NCBI GenBank assembly: GCA_020425835.1
Contig: JAGQRC010000068.1
Span: forward strand, 1-10,294
Direction: 5' to 3'
Source: Planctomycetota bacterium
Lineage (GTDB): Bacteria > Planctomycetota > UBA8108 > UBA1146 > JAJFFE01
Length of the DNA stretch: 10,294 bases
A program made the position numbers and the translations under genes. Of this stretch, positions 1 through 7,314 are shown piece by piece; the stretch's first letter is position 1, and every line of letters starts with the position of its first letter. The notes beneath the pieces were generated by a model. The model was not told the origin of the DNA, did not search any database, and saw only the letters and a list, made by a program, of their open reading frames with translations.

Positions 1-486
1 CCTGGCGCGAGAGGAATCCAAGACCGCGTGCTGGTTCCGGGACGACGAAGGGATATCGGAGATCCCGCTCGGCTTTCCCAGAAAAACCTCCAACTCTCGG
101 AACGACCTCCCCGAAGCTGGGAATCGAGCCGTGGGTCGAAGGACATGCCGGAAAAAAGCCGCCTACACACCCTGAAAAACGTCGAATCGGACCACGGTGA
201 GCATTTCACCCGAACCGAATGGGACGCCGGCGGCTATTCTCGGCTCTCGTGATTCTCACGATTGCACCGGCGGGGTCAAGCTGGGATCCTGGCAATCCGT
301 CCAGGATCGGCGGCGCACGGCGCGACCGGCCTCCCGTCGGAGCCGAACCCGAACGAGGCGCGCGGTCGTCGTGGATGCGGTCGTCCCCGCTTTCAGGGGT
401 TCTCTCAGGGACTGTGGGGTCCTCGTGTGGGGTCCGTCTGCGGGTCCGCGCGGGATCGATGGAGCACCGGCGAGGAGGAGCCAGCG
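1..486. other. Left-edge region without a recognised gene
   Basis: Several frames are open here because the DNA is GC-rich, but none gives a protein with recognisable motifs. One plus frame is open from the left edge to a TGA near 171 and could be the tail of a gene that starts outside the window; I cannot recognise it. The part from about 80 to 190 is richer in A/T than its surroundings and could carry the promoter of the gene starting at 487, but I see no clear -35/-10 pair. The last bases (472-480, GAGGAGGAG) are the ribosome binding site of that gene. Confidence 0.4.
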
Positions 487-1968
487 ATGAGACTTCGACA
501 TCGGTCGCGAGGAGACGGCGACCGATCGGCACCGCAGCGACCCGAGCCGGAAGGGTCGACGGACGGGTTGATCCGCCGACGCTCGGCCTGGGGCCGATTC
601 ACCGGGGTTCCGCGGCTCATCGGGATCGCCGGGCTGCTGATCTTCGTGGCAGCGAACGTGATTGCCGCGGATCACCGAGTGCTCTCGCTCACCATCCACG
701 AGACGACCGGCCGCTCTTCCGCCCCACGGGAGGTCGACTCCAAGGTCGACCTGAACGCCTGGACCTGGGAGAGCGCCGCCGGGAAGCGCAAGGGGGGACA
801 GCGCATCGTCTACACCTGGAGCTCCCCGGATGGGTCCGCGGCCCTTCGACTTCCGATCGGCTGCCTGGAGATCGACCGCAAGGGGCAACCGCGCCTGAAA
901 CTGGTCCACCCCCTGGAGCCCCTGACCGGGACACTGCTGCAGGTGTTCGGCGTCGACCAGCTGGTCCCCGAAGAGCGCCTGCGAAGTCGAACGCCGGGCG
1001 AGGACCGCATCGAGGGCTTCGGTCTGCGCATGAACGCCAAGATCCCGGTCACCTACGAGGTCGACGAGAGCACCGAGAATCCAGACGAGCTGATCTACCG
1101 CGTCGAGATGGTGGGCGATCCAGTCGAGTCCTCCTTCGGGCGCAATCGAATCGTCGTCTCCGCGCTGCACCACGAGCTGGTCTTCGACAAAGAGTCCCTG
1201 AGGCTCGTGCGCGGCATCTGGTCCCGAGCGGCAGCCATGCATGCGGGGTCGAACATCCTGCGGCTCGACTCACGGATCGAGCTGGTCGAGAAGAGCCACC
1301 GCGAGCTGACTCCGGCGGAGCAGGGGGTGATCGAGAAGGAATACGCGATCCTCGAGCCGATCGCGTTGGCGACCCTGCCGGGTGGTGGCGACGACGACAT
1401 CGACAAGCTGCAGGTCACGCTCACCCAGTACGAGCAGAAGCACCCCAAGAGCCCGTTCCTCCCGTCGATCCCGAGCCTGGCCGCGGCCCTCGAACAGCGG
1501 GTCGCCGCGCTCGACCGCCCCAAGGACCCATCGGTCCTCGGCAAGGCGCTGGTGGGGAAGAAGGCCCCCGAGTTCAAGCTCAAGGATTTGGAGGGGCGCG
1601 ACGTCTCGCTCGCCGATTTCACTGGTAAGATCCTGCTGATCACGTTCTGGGGCTACGCCTGACCGTCCTGTCGCGCGGAGGCTCCGCGCATCAGCCAGAT
1701 CCAGAAGCGCTACCGGGACAGCGGTCTGCAGGTGCTCGCGATCGACACCGACAACAGCTCGCCGGAGATCCTGAAGCGCTTCGTCGCACAGCACGACCTC
1801 CAGCAACGCATGCTGGTCAACGGGAACGGCGTGGCGAACGAGAAGTACTACGCCCCGCGCTTCCCGACCAAGTACTGGGTGGACCGATCGGGCACCATCG
1901 TCGCCCGTCACTACGGCGCCCAGACCGTGGAAGACATCGAGGCGCAGTTGAAGTCGCTTCTGAAGTAG
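487..1968 (+). CDS. Selenocysteine-containing TlpA/ResA-like thioredoxin-fold protein (TGA at 1660-1662 read as Sec)
   Basis: I read one 493-residue protein through the in-frame TGA. The ATG at 487 follows a strong GGAGGAG six bases upstream. Residues 1-43 are basic, and a hydrophobic segment at about 44-60 ends in NVIA-ADH, so the protein is exported or membrane-anchored. Residues 61-350 form a domain I do not recognise. From about 355 a redoxin/TlpA domain begins (GKKAPEF, then DLEGRDVSLADFTGK, then LLITFW). The active site reads FWGYA-U-PSC-R, matching the family's FWATWCPPC, with Sec392 in place of the attacking cysteine and Cys395 as resolving cysteine. After the TGA the same frame continues with family features: LQVLAIDTD, cis-Pro460 in RFPTKYW, DRSG, and the stop at 1966. 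A hairpin fitting a bacterial SECIS follows the TGA. The likely role is extracytoplasmic thiol-disulfide or peroxide reduction; the substrate is unknown. Automated callers would stop at 1662 and lose the last 101 residues. Alternatives are a TGC/TGT to TGA nonsense mutation or a sequence error. The selenium machinery (SelA, SelB, SelD, tRNA-Sec) is not in this window. Confidence 0.85.
1668..1694 (+). promoter_or_regulatory. Candidate bacterial SECIS element within the coding sequence
   Basis: GCGCGGA (1673-1679) pairs perfectly with TCCGCGC (1683-1689) around the 3-base loop GGC (1680-1682). The stem can extend below a small internal loop by CTG (1668-1670) pairing with CAG (1692-1694). The apical loop starts 17 bases after the TGA and begins with G. 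The published bacterial SECIS model needs a stem-loop just downstream of UGA, with a small loop roughly 16-37 bases away and a G in the first two loop positions, so this fits. By that model SelB carrying Sec-tRNA would bind here and recode the UGA. Pairing was done by eye, and GC-rich DNA makes chance hairpins more common. Confidence 0.7.
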
Positions 1969-2061
1969 TCGGTCTCCTCAGAGATCCGAGCTTCGCCGCG
2001 GGCGACAGCCCCACGATCCCGTGACGCTCGGGGTCGGGGACACAGAATCGCACACTCGGCA

Positions 2062-2089
2062 TGCCGCCGGCCGCCTCGGCCCGGCGGCA
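2062..2089 (+). terminator. GC-rich inverted repeat between genes, possible terminator without T-tract
   Basis: TGCCGCCGG (2062-2070) and CCGGCGGCA (2081-2089) form a perfect 9-bp stem around a 10-base loop. It lies about 95 bases after the selenoprotein stop and 64 bases before the next start. No run of T follows, so classical intrinsic termination is doubtful. It may instead be an mRNA-stabilising or attenuating hairpin. Confidence 0.35.
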
Positions 2090-2116
2090 GCCAGCATCCT
2101 GAACCGGGCGCGACGC

Positions 2117-2133
2117 CGAGTCGCGCCGACTCG
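2117..2133 (+). promoter_or_regulatory. Leader hairpin just upstream of the Shine-Dalgarno of the 2153 gene
   Basis: CGAGTCG (2117-2123) pairs perfectly with CGACTCG (2127-2133) around the loop CGC. It ends five bases before the GGAGGAG ribosome binding site (2139-2145). It could affect translation initiation or mRNA stability of the downstream secreted protein. Function is inferred from position only. Confidence 0.3.
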
Positions 2134-2152
2134 AGAACGGAGGAGTCCGACA

Positions 2153-3322
2153 ATGCGGACGGAAGAAACCTCGCGGCCGTTCCCGTACCGAGGGCCATCG
2201 TACTGGGGGGGACGACTCCGAACTGGGCTGACTCGATCCGGATGGACGCTCGCGCTGCTCGTCGGCGTCGTCTCCCATGGTGGAATCGCGTGGGCGCAGT
2301 CGTGCTACGTTTCGACGCTGTACACATCGAGCCGGGACGACGCGATCGTCCGCGAGATCGATGCCGACACGCTCGTCACGATCCAGGAGTTCGTGATCGA
2401 TCTCGGACCGGCCAATCCCGTGGCCGGTGTCCCGGGCATCGCGAAGGACCCGACGAGCGATAACTTCTACCTGCTGGTGCAGGGCTCGGTGCCGCCGGGC
2501 GCCCCGCCCTTCCTCGCGACCTGGGATCCGCTGAACCAAGTCGTCGATGTGATCGGCAGCACGGTGGTCAACTTCGACTGCCTCGACGTGAACGCGGGCG
2601 GGTTCCCGCACGCAGTCGCTCTCGGCTCCGCGAGCCCGCCGCGATCGTTCTGCGAACTGAGCCTGATCTCGGGTGCCCCGATCGACCTGTGCACCGCGGA
2701 CAACGTCGCGGAGGGACAAGGCCTCGCCTACCACCCGGGCACCGGCGCGTTCTTCAGCGCGTCGAGCACCATGGGGTCGACGTTCGCCGAGCTCGACGTC
2801 ACGTCGCCGGGCAGCCTCTGCGGCCAGACCGCGTCGCCGCTTCCGGTCGCGCTCAGCGGCTCGAACGTCAGCGCCATCTGCTGGTCCGAGTCGGCTTCCG
2901 CGTTCCTCTGGAAGGTCGGCGGAGCGGGCGGGAATCTCTACTCGCTCGACCTCGCGGGGAACGAGTCGCTGCTCGGGACACTCGACCACAACGCGACCGA
3001 CATGACCCTCGTCGCGGTCCCGACGCCGTGCGTCGGCGTGAACTTCCAGCGCGCGGACGCGAACGGGGATGGCGGCGTGGACATCGCGGACGCGGTGTTC
3101 ATCCTCGCCGGTCTCTTCATCCCGGGTTCGCCGGGCGGCGACTGCATCGACGCCAATGACGTCAACGATGACGGGACGGCGGACATCTCGGATGCGGTCT
3201 TCCTGCTGAGCTCGCTCTTCATCCCGGGTAGCGCGGCTCCGCCGCCGCCGACCGCGGGTGTGGAGTGCTCGGTGGACCCGACCGCCGACGCCCTCGACTG
3301 CGCCTCATACACCTGTCCCTGA
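2153..3322 (+). CDS. Secreted propeller-like protein with C-terminal dockerin-like EF-hand repeats
   Basis: This is a 389-residue exported protein. The ATG at 2153 has GGAGGAG seven bases upstream; an in-frame GTG at 2021 is open too but lacks such a site. A basic, unusually long n-region and the hydrophobic stretch 31-47 end in AWA-QS, giving predicted signal peptidase I cleavage after residue 48. Residues about 50-295 contain spaced motifs of beta-propeller type, such as IAKDPTSDNFYLL, GLAYHPGTGAFF and GGNLYSLDLAG, each reporting a value per blade; I cannot assign a ligand. From about 300 there are two EF-hand-like dockerin modules: DANGDGGVDIADAVFILAGL, then DVNDDGTADISDAVFLLSSL, each followed by FIPGS. 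The D-x-N-x-D-G spacing predicts Ca2+ binding. These paired modules are common at the C-terminus of secreted planctomycete proteins, where they may serve for attachment or sorting. The tail carries further cysteines. Role in the cell is unknown. Confidence 0.85.
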   Translation: MRTEETSRPFPYRGPSYWGGRLRTGLTRSGWTLALLVGVVSHGGIAWAQSCYVSTLYTSSRDDAIVREIDADTLVTIQEFVIDLGPANPVAGVPGIAKDPTSDNFYLLVQGSVPPGAPPFLATWDPLNQVVDVIGSTVVNFDCLDVNAGGFPHAVALGSASPPRSFCELSLISGAPIDLCTADNVAEGQGLAYHPGTGAFFSASSTMGSTFAELDVTSPGSLCGQTASPLPVALSGSNVSAICWSESASAFLWKVGGAGGNLYSLDLAGNESLLGTLDHNATDMTLVAVPTPCVGVNFQRADANGDGGVDIADAVFILAGLFIPGSPGGDCIDANDVNDDGTADISDAVFLLSSLFIPGSAAPPPPTAGVECSVDPTADALDCASYTCP

Positions 3323-3379
3323 GGTCGCTCCGACCAGACGGGACTTCGGCCGGAGGCCCGAGACGCCTTCCGATCGCGA

Positions 3380-3414
3380 ACGAGCCGGGGACCCTCCCCG
3401 GCTCGTCTCGTTTT
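3380..3414 (+). terminator. Intrinsic terminator of the dockerin-like protein gene
   Basis: ACGAGCCGGGG (3380-3390) pairs perfectly with CCCCGGCTCGT (3396-3406), an 11-bp stem around the loop ACCCT. CTCGTTTT follows, giving a short T-tract. It lies 58 bases past the stop at 3322, between convergent genes. On the minus strand no T-tract follows the hairpin, so it mainly serves plus-strand transcription. Confidence 0.85.
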
Positions 3415-3485
3415 CGGGGCGTGACTCAAGGGCTGCGCCGTCGCTGACCGGTGTCCCGGCGACGACTCCGGTGGGATCGGCGCGC

Positions 3486-4745
3486 TCAACCCGCTGAAGC
3501 GGTGGCGATCTCGTCGCGGAGACGTTGCGCCCAGCTGCTCGTCGGGTCGTGCCGGAAGTAGCGCAACGCGTGACGGCTCGCTTCCGCCGTCTCCCCCACT
3601 GCCAGGAGCGCCTCCGCGAGGTTGTAGTTCGCGTCGGGATAGTCCGGTGCGATCTCGAGCGCGTTGCGATACGCGGCGATCGCCTGCGGGTACCGCTCCT
3701 CCTCCATGTAGAGGCTGCCGAGGTTGTTCCACGCTTCGACGTAGTCCGGGTCGAGGTCGATCGCCCGCTCGAACTCCGCGCGCGCGCCGTGGCGGTCGGA
3801 CCCCTCGTAGAGCGCGTTACCGAGATTGAAGGCGATCTCCGCGTCGTCGGGATCGTGTCGCTGCGCACGACGGTACGCCTCGATCGCTCCGCCGAGGTCT
3901 CCCGCCTCCTCCAGATCGACGGCGTGGTCGAACCACTGGCGCGCATCGTCGCCCTGCTGGAGCCGACGGTACTGCTCCAAGTCGGCGATGGCGGCGACAG
4001 GCGCGCGGCTCTCTCCCGACTCCACGGCGACCGGCCTCGGCGGCTCTTCGGGCGGATCCGCGTCGCCGAACAACGCGAGCTGACCGCTGGAGTCGGCGAG
4101 CACGCCATCGTCGAGCTCGACGAACAGCTCCCCATCGCGCTCCACGAGCCCGAGCTCCGCCAGCGACGCGGTCGACTCGGGTAGCCACTCCTCGATCTTC
4201 CGCAGGCTCCTCGCGACTGCCGCCGAGGAGAGTCCACGACGCATCAGTTCGCGCAGCATCTTGATCGCGGAGACCTGTTGGAACGAGAAGTAGTCGACGC
4301 GGTCGACGCTCCGAGCCGGTTGCAGTAGCCCCCGACGCACCCAACTGCGTAGCGTGGACGCCGGCAGGTCGAGAAAACGGCCGAGCTGGATCGCGGTGTA
4401 GAGTCCCTGCCGCTCGGTGGTCTCCTCATCGCCCTCCCCGGCGGCGACCGCCTCGAGGAACTGCTGCTCCCCGACGACCACGAGCGGGTAGCCTCGCTCA
4501 CGCAGTGACTGCGCCTTGCTCAGTGACTCGGTCGGTGCGCCATCGCGATGGAGCGGCAGGCCGTCCTGCCCGACGACGACGATGTCGGTCGACCGGCTCG
4601 GAACGCGCACGACCTCCCCACCCCGCGCCTCGATCCAATCGGCGAGGGCGTCGTGAGTCATCGCGGCGAAGCGCCCGGTCAGCGCGATACGCTTGCCGCG
4701 GAGGTCGATGGGACCGATGGGCTCACTGGGCAACGGAAACCCCAT
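3486..4745 (-). CDS. BRCT - MerR-type HTH - TPR protein
   Basis: This is a 419-residue cytoplasmic protein with three recognisable parts. Residues 13-101 look like a BRCT domain (DLRGKRIALTGRF, then WIEARGGEVV, STDIVVVGQDG, and a final strand PLVVVGEQQFLEAV), as at the C-terminus of NAD-dependent DNA ligases. Residues about 114-190 match a MerR-type winged HTH: YTAIQLGRFLDLPASTLRSWVRRGLL, then a FSFQQVSAIKMLRELMRRG helix pair. Residues 191-260 are an acidic, proline-containing linker. Residues about 266-405 are TPR repeats (IAFNLGNALYEG, AWNNLGSLYMEE, ANYNLAEALLAVGE). BRCT and TPR mediate protein contacts, and the MerR part suggests DNA binding. I chose the ATG at 4745 because the BRCT domain begins right after it; the ribosome binding site is weak. 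The open frame runs further upstream, but that part is arginine-rich and shadows the ligase gene. It lies 215 bp downstream of the ligase on the same strand, so co-transcription with Ku and ligase is possible but unproven. The 215-bp gap holds no gene I can see. Confidence 0.85.
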   Translation of the reverse strand: MGFPLPSEPIGPIDLRGKRIALTGRFAAMTHDALADWIEARGGEVVRVPSRSTDIVVVGQDGLPLHRDGAPTESLSKAQSLRERGYPLVVVGEQQFLEAVAAGEGDEETTERQGLYTAIQLGRFLDLPASTLRSWVRRGLLQPARSVDRVDYFSFQQVSAIKMLRELMRRGLSSAAVARSLRKIEEWLPESTASLAELGLVERDGELFVELDDGVLADSSGQLALFGDADPPEEPPRPVAVESGESRAPVAAIADLEQYRRLQQGDDARQWFDHAVDLEEAGDLGGAIEAYRRAQRHDPDDAEIAFNLGNALYEGSDRHGARAEFERAIDLDPDYVEAWNNLGSLYMEEERYPQAIAAYRNALEIAPDYPDANYNLAEALLAVGETAEASRHALRYFRHDPTSSWAQRLRDEIATASAG

Positions 4746-4960
4746 GATCTCAGGGGCGAGGTCGGTGGCGGGATTCCGGGCCTCGTCGGTATCTCGGTCC
4801 GTGGTCGACGGACTCGAACACGATCGGAACGCAAGGACGGCGGAACTCCTTCGAGGAGCTCGACGAGGCCAGGAAGTTAACCGGCAGTGCGGCCGCAACT
4901 CAAGAGCGCGCGACGCCTCTTCGTCTCTTCCTTCGCTCGCCCCACCGGCGGCGTCACTCG

Positions 4961-5861
4961 CTACTCGATCATGCCCTCGAAGACCGGCGACCGGAGCTGA
5001 CCTGCAGACGTCCACTCGAGAAAGCTCACGGTGCAGTAGAACCCCGGCTCGAGCCAGATGGCGTCGGGGTGTCGGACCTCGACGATCGGCGTCGACCGTC
5101 GGTGCTCGCCGAACCGCTCCGCCAGGGCGCGACGCAGCGCGTGGGTGAAACCGCTGCCCACCCGGCCGACCGGGACGAGCACCCCGTCGACCTCGGCCGC
5201 GAGCACCAGACTGCGAAGGTCGCGCTCGCCATCGGGCAGGTATCCGATGATCGCGCACGGCAGACGGTGCCGCTTCTTGATCTTGATCCAGGTGTCGGCG
5301 CGCTGACCGGGAACGTAACGACTGGAGAGCTTCTTGGCGACGACGCCCTCGAGCCGAGCCGCCTGCGCCTGCTCGAAGTACGAGAGCCCAGGACCGATGA
5401 CGCCGTCCGAGAGGATCAACCGCGGATCGGGGTGGGCCTCCAGAAGGGTTCGGAGCCGATCGCGGCGCTCGACCAGCGGAAGATCCAGGATCGGCTCGCC
5501 GTCGACGTAGAGCAGGTCGAACAGGAGGTACGTCGCGGGGATCTCGCGAGCGAGTTGCGCGGCACGTCGGTCCCCACGCGCCTGCTCGCGTTGCAGCATC
5601 AGGTGGAACTGAGGTCGTCCTTCGCGATCGAACGTGGTGATCTCCCCGTCGAGTACCGTTCCACCGGGAAAGCGCGACAGTCCGTGGAGCTCCGGGTACT
5701 TCGCCTTCAGCGGATTACGCCGTCGGTTCAGAAGGCGGTAGTCCCCATCGTCGACGAACGCGAGCGCGCGCGTCCCGTCCCACTTGATCTCGAAGATGGT
5801 CGTCGAAGGGCTCGCCGGTACTGGCGAGCATCGGTGGGATGAACTCGGGCAGGTCCGACAT
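4961..5861 (-). pseudogene. LigD-type ATP-dependent DNA ligase (NHEJ), apparent frameshift near 5798
   Basis: The ATG at 5861 opens MSDLPEFIPPMLASTGEPFDD, the typical N-terminus of a LigD ligase domain. The frame then shifts at about 5798 and resumes at 5797 with IFEIKWDGTRALAF, which holds the catalytic lysine of motif I (KxDG; codon 5785-5783). In the original frame a TAA follows at 5717-5715. The resumed frame runs without a stop to 4961, through VLDGEI, the nucleotidyl-transferase motif TYLLFDLLYVDGEP, EGVVAKK (motif IV), WIKIKKR (motif V), an OB-fold region and the C-terminal EFTWT-like segment FLEWTSAGQLRSPVFEG. Corrected, it would be about 299 residues: a stand-alone ligase without the polymerase and nuclease domains of full LigD. 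The gene follows Ku by 12 bp, so the two form an operon. The ATG at 5599 would give a protein without the active-site lysine, and I see no ATG, GTG or TTG in the ligase frame upstream of it. The break may be a real inactivating indel or a sequence error. Family assignment is firm; functional state is not. Confidence 0.8.
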
Positions 5862-5873
5862 TGCTCGCGGGTC

Positions 5874-6722
5874 TTATCCCGCGCCGCTCTTCTTGCGCTT
5901 CTTCGCCGCGGACTTCTTGGTCGACTTCGACGCGATCGCGCCCGCGGCGTTCTCGACGCTCGCCTTCAGCGCATCCATCAGGTTGATCACCTTCGGCTCC
6001 TCCGGATCCGGGGCCGCGACGATCTCCTGACCATCGATCTTCGCCTGGATGATCTGCTCGAGCTGGTCGGTGTAGTCGTCCTTGTACTCCGAGTAGTCGA
6101 ACTCGGTCAGCGTCGACGCCGCGACCAAGGTCCGCGTGAGCTCCATCTCCGCATCGGAGATCTCCGTCTCGGCGAGCTCCTCGACGAGTTCGTCGGTGCC
6201 CCGCACCTTCGCGGCGTAGCTGAGGATGCTCATCCCGATCAACTCGTCGAACGGGCGGATCAGCACCATCTGTTGCCGTCCGGAGAGGATCGCGGAGCCG
6301 ATCGCGACGAGCCCGTCCTCCTCCATCACGGTGTGCAGCAACTGATAGGGCTTCTTCCCCGCGGGCCCGTCCGGAAGGAAATAGTAGGTCCGGCCGGAGA
6401 GGTACTTCGGGTCGATCTGATCCGGGTGGATGAACCCGATGATGTCGACGGCCTTCTCGCTCGTCTTGCGGAGCTTCGACACCTCGGCGGGATCGATGAC
6501 GACGTACTGTCCCTTCGCGTACTCGTATCCGCTGACAATGTCATCGGTGGCGAGTTCACCGTGCGTCGGGCAGATCTTCTGGTACTTCACGCGGGAGTGG
6601 CACTCGGAGTGGAGCTGATTGAGTCGGATCTCGGATGAAGTGTTGTTCGCGGTGAAGCCTTTCACCGGCACCGACACGAGACTGAGTCGCAGAAAACCCT
6701 TGAAGCTCGCACGCGGAGCCAT
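5874..6722 (-). CDS. ku: Ku protein, bacterial non-homologous end joining
   Basis: This is a 282-residue protein of normal length for bacterial Ku, a homodimeric ring that binds DNA double-strand ends and recruits the ligase. The start MAPRASFKGFLRLSLVSVPV matches the usual opening of the family. Further family features are LHSECHSRVKYQKICPTHGE (residues 37-56), GYEYAKGQYVVIDPAE (65-80), the long central stretch with YYFLPDGPAGKKPYQLL (113-129) and GLVAIG, and the C-terminal helix region ELTRTLV. The tail after residue 265 is rich in lysine and alanine (STKKSAAKKRKKSG), as in Ku proteins whose basic tails contact DNA. The ATG at 6722 is preceded by GGAAGGGA at a suitable distance. The gene is transcribed first and is followed after 12 bp by the LigD-type ligase. 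Its upstream neighbour at 7315 is divergent. Confidence 0.95.
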   Translation of the reverse strand: MAPRASFKGFLRLSLVSVPVKGFTANNTSSEIRLNQLHSECHSRVKYQKICPTHGELATDDIVSGYEYAKGQYVVIDPAEVSKLRKTSEKAVDIIGFIHPDQIDPKYLSGRTYYFLPDGPAGKKPYQLLHTVMEEDGLVAIGSAILSGRQQMVLIRPFDELIGMSILSYAAKVRGTDELVEELAETEISDAEMELTRTLVAASTLTEFDYSEYKDDYTDQLEQIIQAKIDGQEIVAAPDPEEPKVINLMDALKASVENAAGAIASKSTKKSAAKKRKKSGAG

Positions 6723-6793
6723 GAACGATCCCTTCCGTTCCGAGGCCTCCCCGACGGGGCGCCTCCCCCGGGCGGGCTCCCGAGGAACCCTGC

Positions 6794-6824
6794 ACTATAT
6801 CGGCGCTTAGGTGGTCGCCATCAA
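6794..6824 (-). promoter_or_regulatory. Possible sigma70-type promoter of ku
   Basis: Read on the minus strand, TTGATG (6824-6819) is followed after 19 bases by TATAGT (6799-6794), about 72 bases before the ku start. GATATA two bases earlier would give a 17-base spacing. This is one of the few A/T-rich spots in the gap. The match is by eye, and consensus sites in such a GC-rich organism are uncertain. Confidence 0.3.
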
Positions 6825-7314
6825 CCCCAGTTCTCTCCCGACCTTCGCGCGCGACACGTTCCGAGGTCGTCGGCCGCGGCGACGGCGAACGACCGCGGGC
6901 CCGGACCTCGGTCCGTGGGCGAGTCGCCAGTCCTTCGACGACCCTGGCTTTGTTGCAGCGCCTCGAAGGAGTTACCACCGACCTTCGAGACGTTCCCCTC
7001 GAGCCGAGAGTCCCGGATTCCAGGGCCAGCGCGATCGGCGAAACGCAGGCGTATTGGTGGGATACGTCGAGTCTCGCCGGACGCGGCTGGCCGCCGGAAA
7101 GTCGGGCTCTCGACCGGAATGAGTCTTCGACGGGCTGCTTCCACCCGGGGCGCGTCCGAGCGTCACCTTGCGACGGGCTCAGTCGGGTCCGCGCACTCCG
7201 ACCACACAATCTTCACGCGTTCCCCGAACGATCTTCGCCAAGGGGATTCGCATCCACCTCTAAGATCGCCGCCCCAACCGCCCGCGACGCCGTGGGCCCC
7301 CAACGAGGAAGAAG
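6825..7314. other. Intergenic region between divergent ku and LTD-repeat gene
   Basis: No convincing gene is seen. Open frames on both strands give arginine-, proline- and serine-rich strings without family motifs, typical of GC-rich non-coding DNA. A small hairpin can form at 6900-6919 (GGAC/GTCC around CTCG, extended past a bulged T). I recognise no tRNA, insertion sequence or riboswitch. The right end (7305-7310, GAGGAA) is the ribosome binding site of the gene at 7315; its promoter should lie here but is not obvious. Confidence 0.4.

Noticed and set aside
219..1628. A 469-codon plus-strand frame overlapping the selenoprotein
   Set aside because: Its composition is dominated by Arg, Gly and Pro with no motifs; it is a frame shadow of the real gene.
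487..1662. A complete thioredoxin-like gene ending at the TGA at 1660-1662
   Set aside because: This would end the protein in the middle of the active site, while the rest of the fold continues in the same frame directly after the TGA.
1732..1968. A separate small gene starting at GTG 1732
   Set aside because: It is the C-terminal half of the thioredoxin fold, has no ribosome binding site of its own, and lies in frame with the upstream part.
1817..2989. A 390-codon minus-strand frame
   Set aside because: It is antisense to two well-supported genes, and its arginine-rich content shows no domain.
4841..4860. Small hairpin CTCCT-TCG-AGGAG as a terminator between ligase and BRCT gene
   Set aside because: It has only five base pairs and no T-tract on either strand, so it is too weak to call.
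5069..5842. A 257-codon plus-strand frame over the ligase
   Set aside because: It is antisense to clear ligase motifs and is a shadow of them.
5715..5861. Programmed ribosomal frameshifting in the ligase gene
   Set aside because: No slippery heptamer, no stop at the shift point and no stimulatory structure were noticed. A plain indel explains it, and residues normally present there seem to be missing.
6821..7144. A 107-codon minus-strand frame in the gap upstream of ku
   Set aside because: It has low-complexity Arg/Ser/Gly composition, no ribosome binding site I can see and no recognisable family. Other overlapping frames are equally open.
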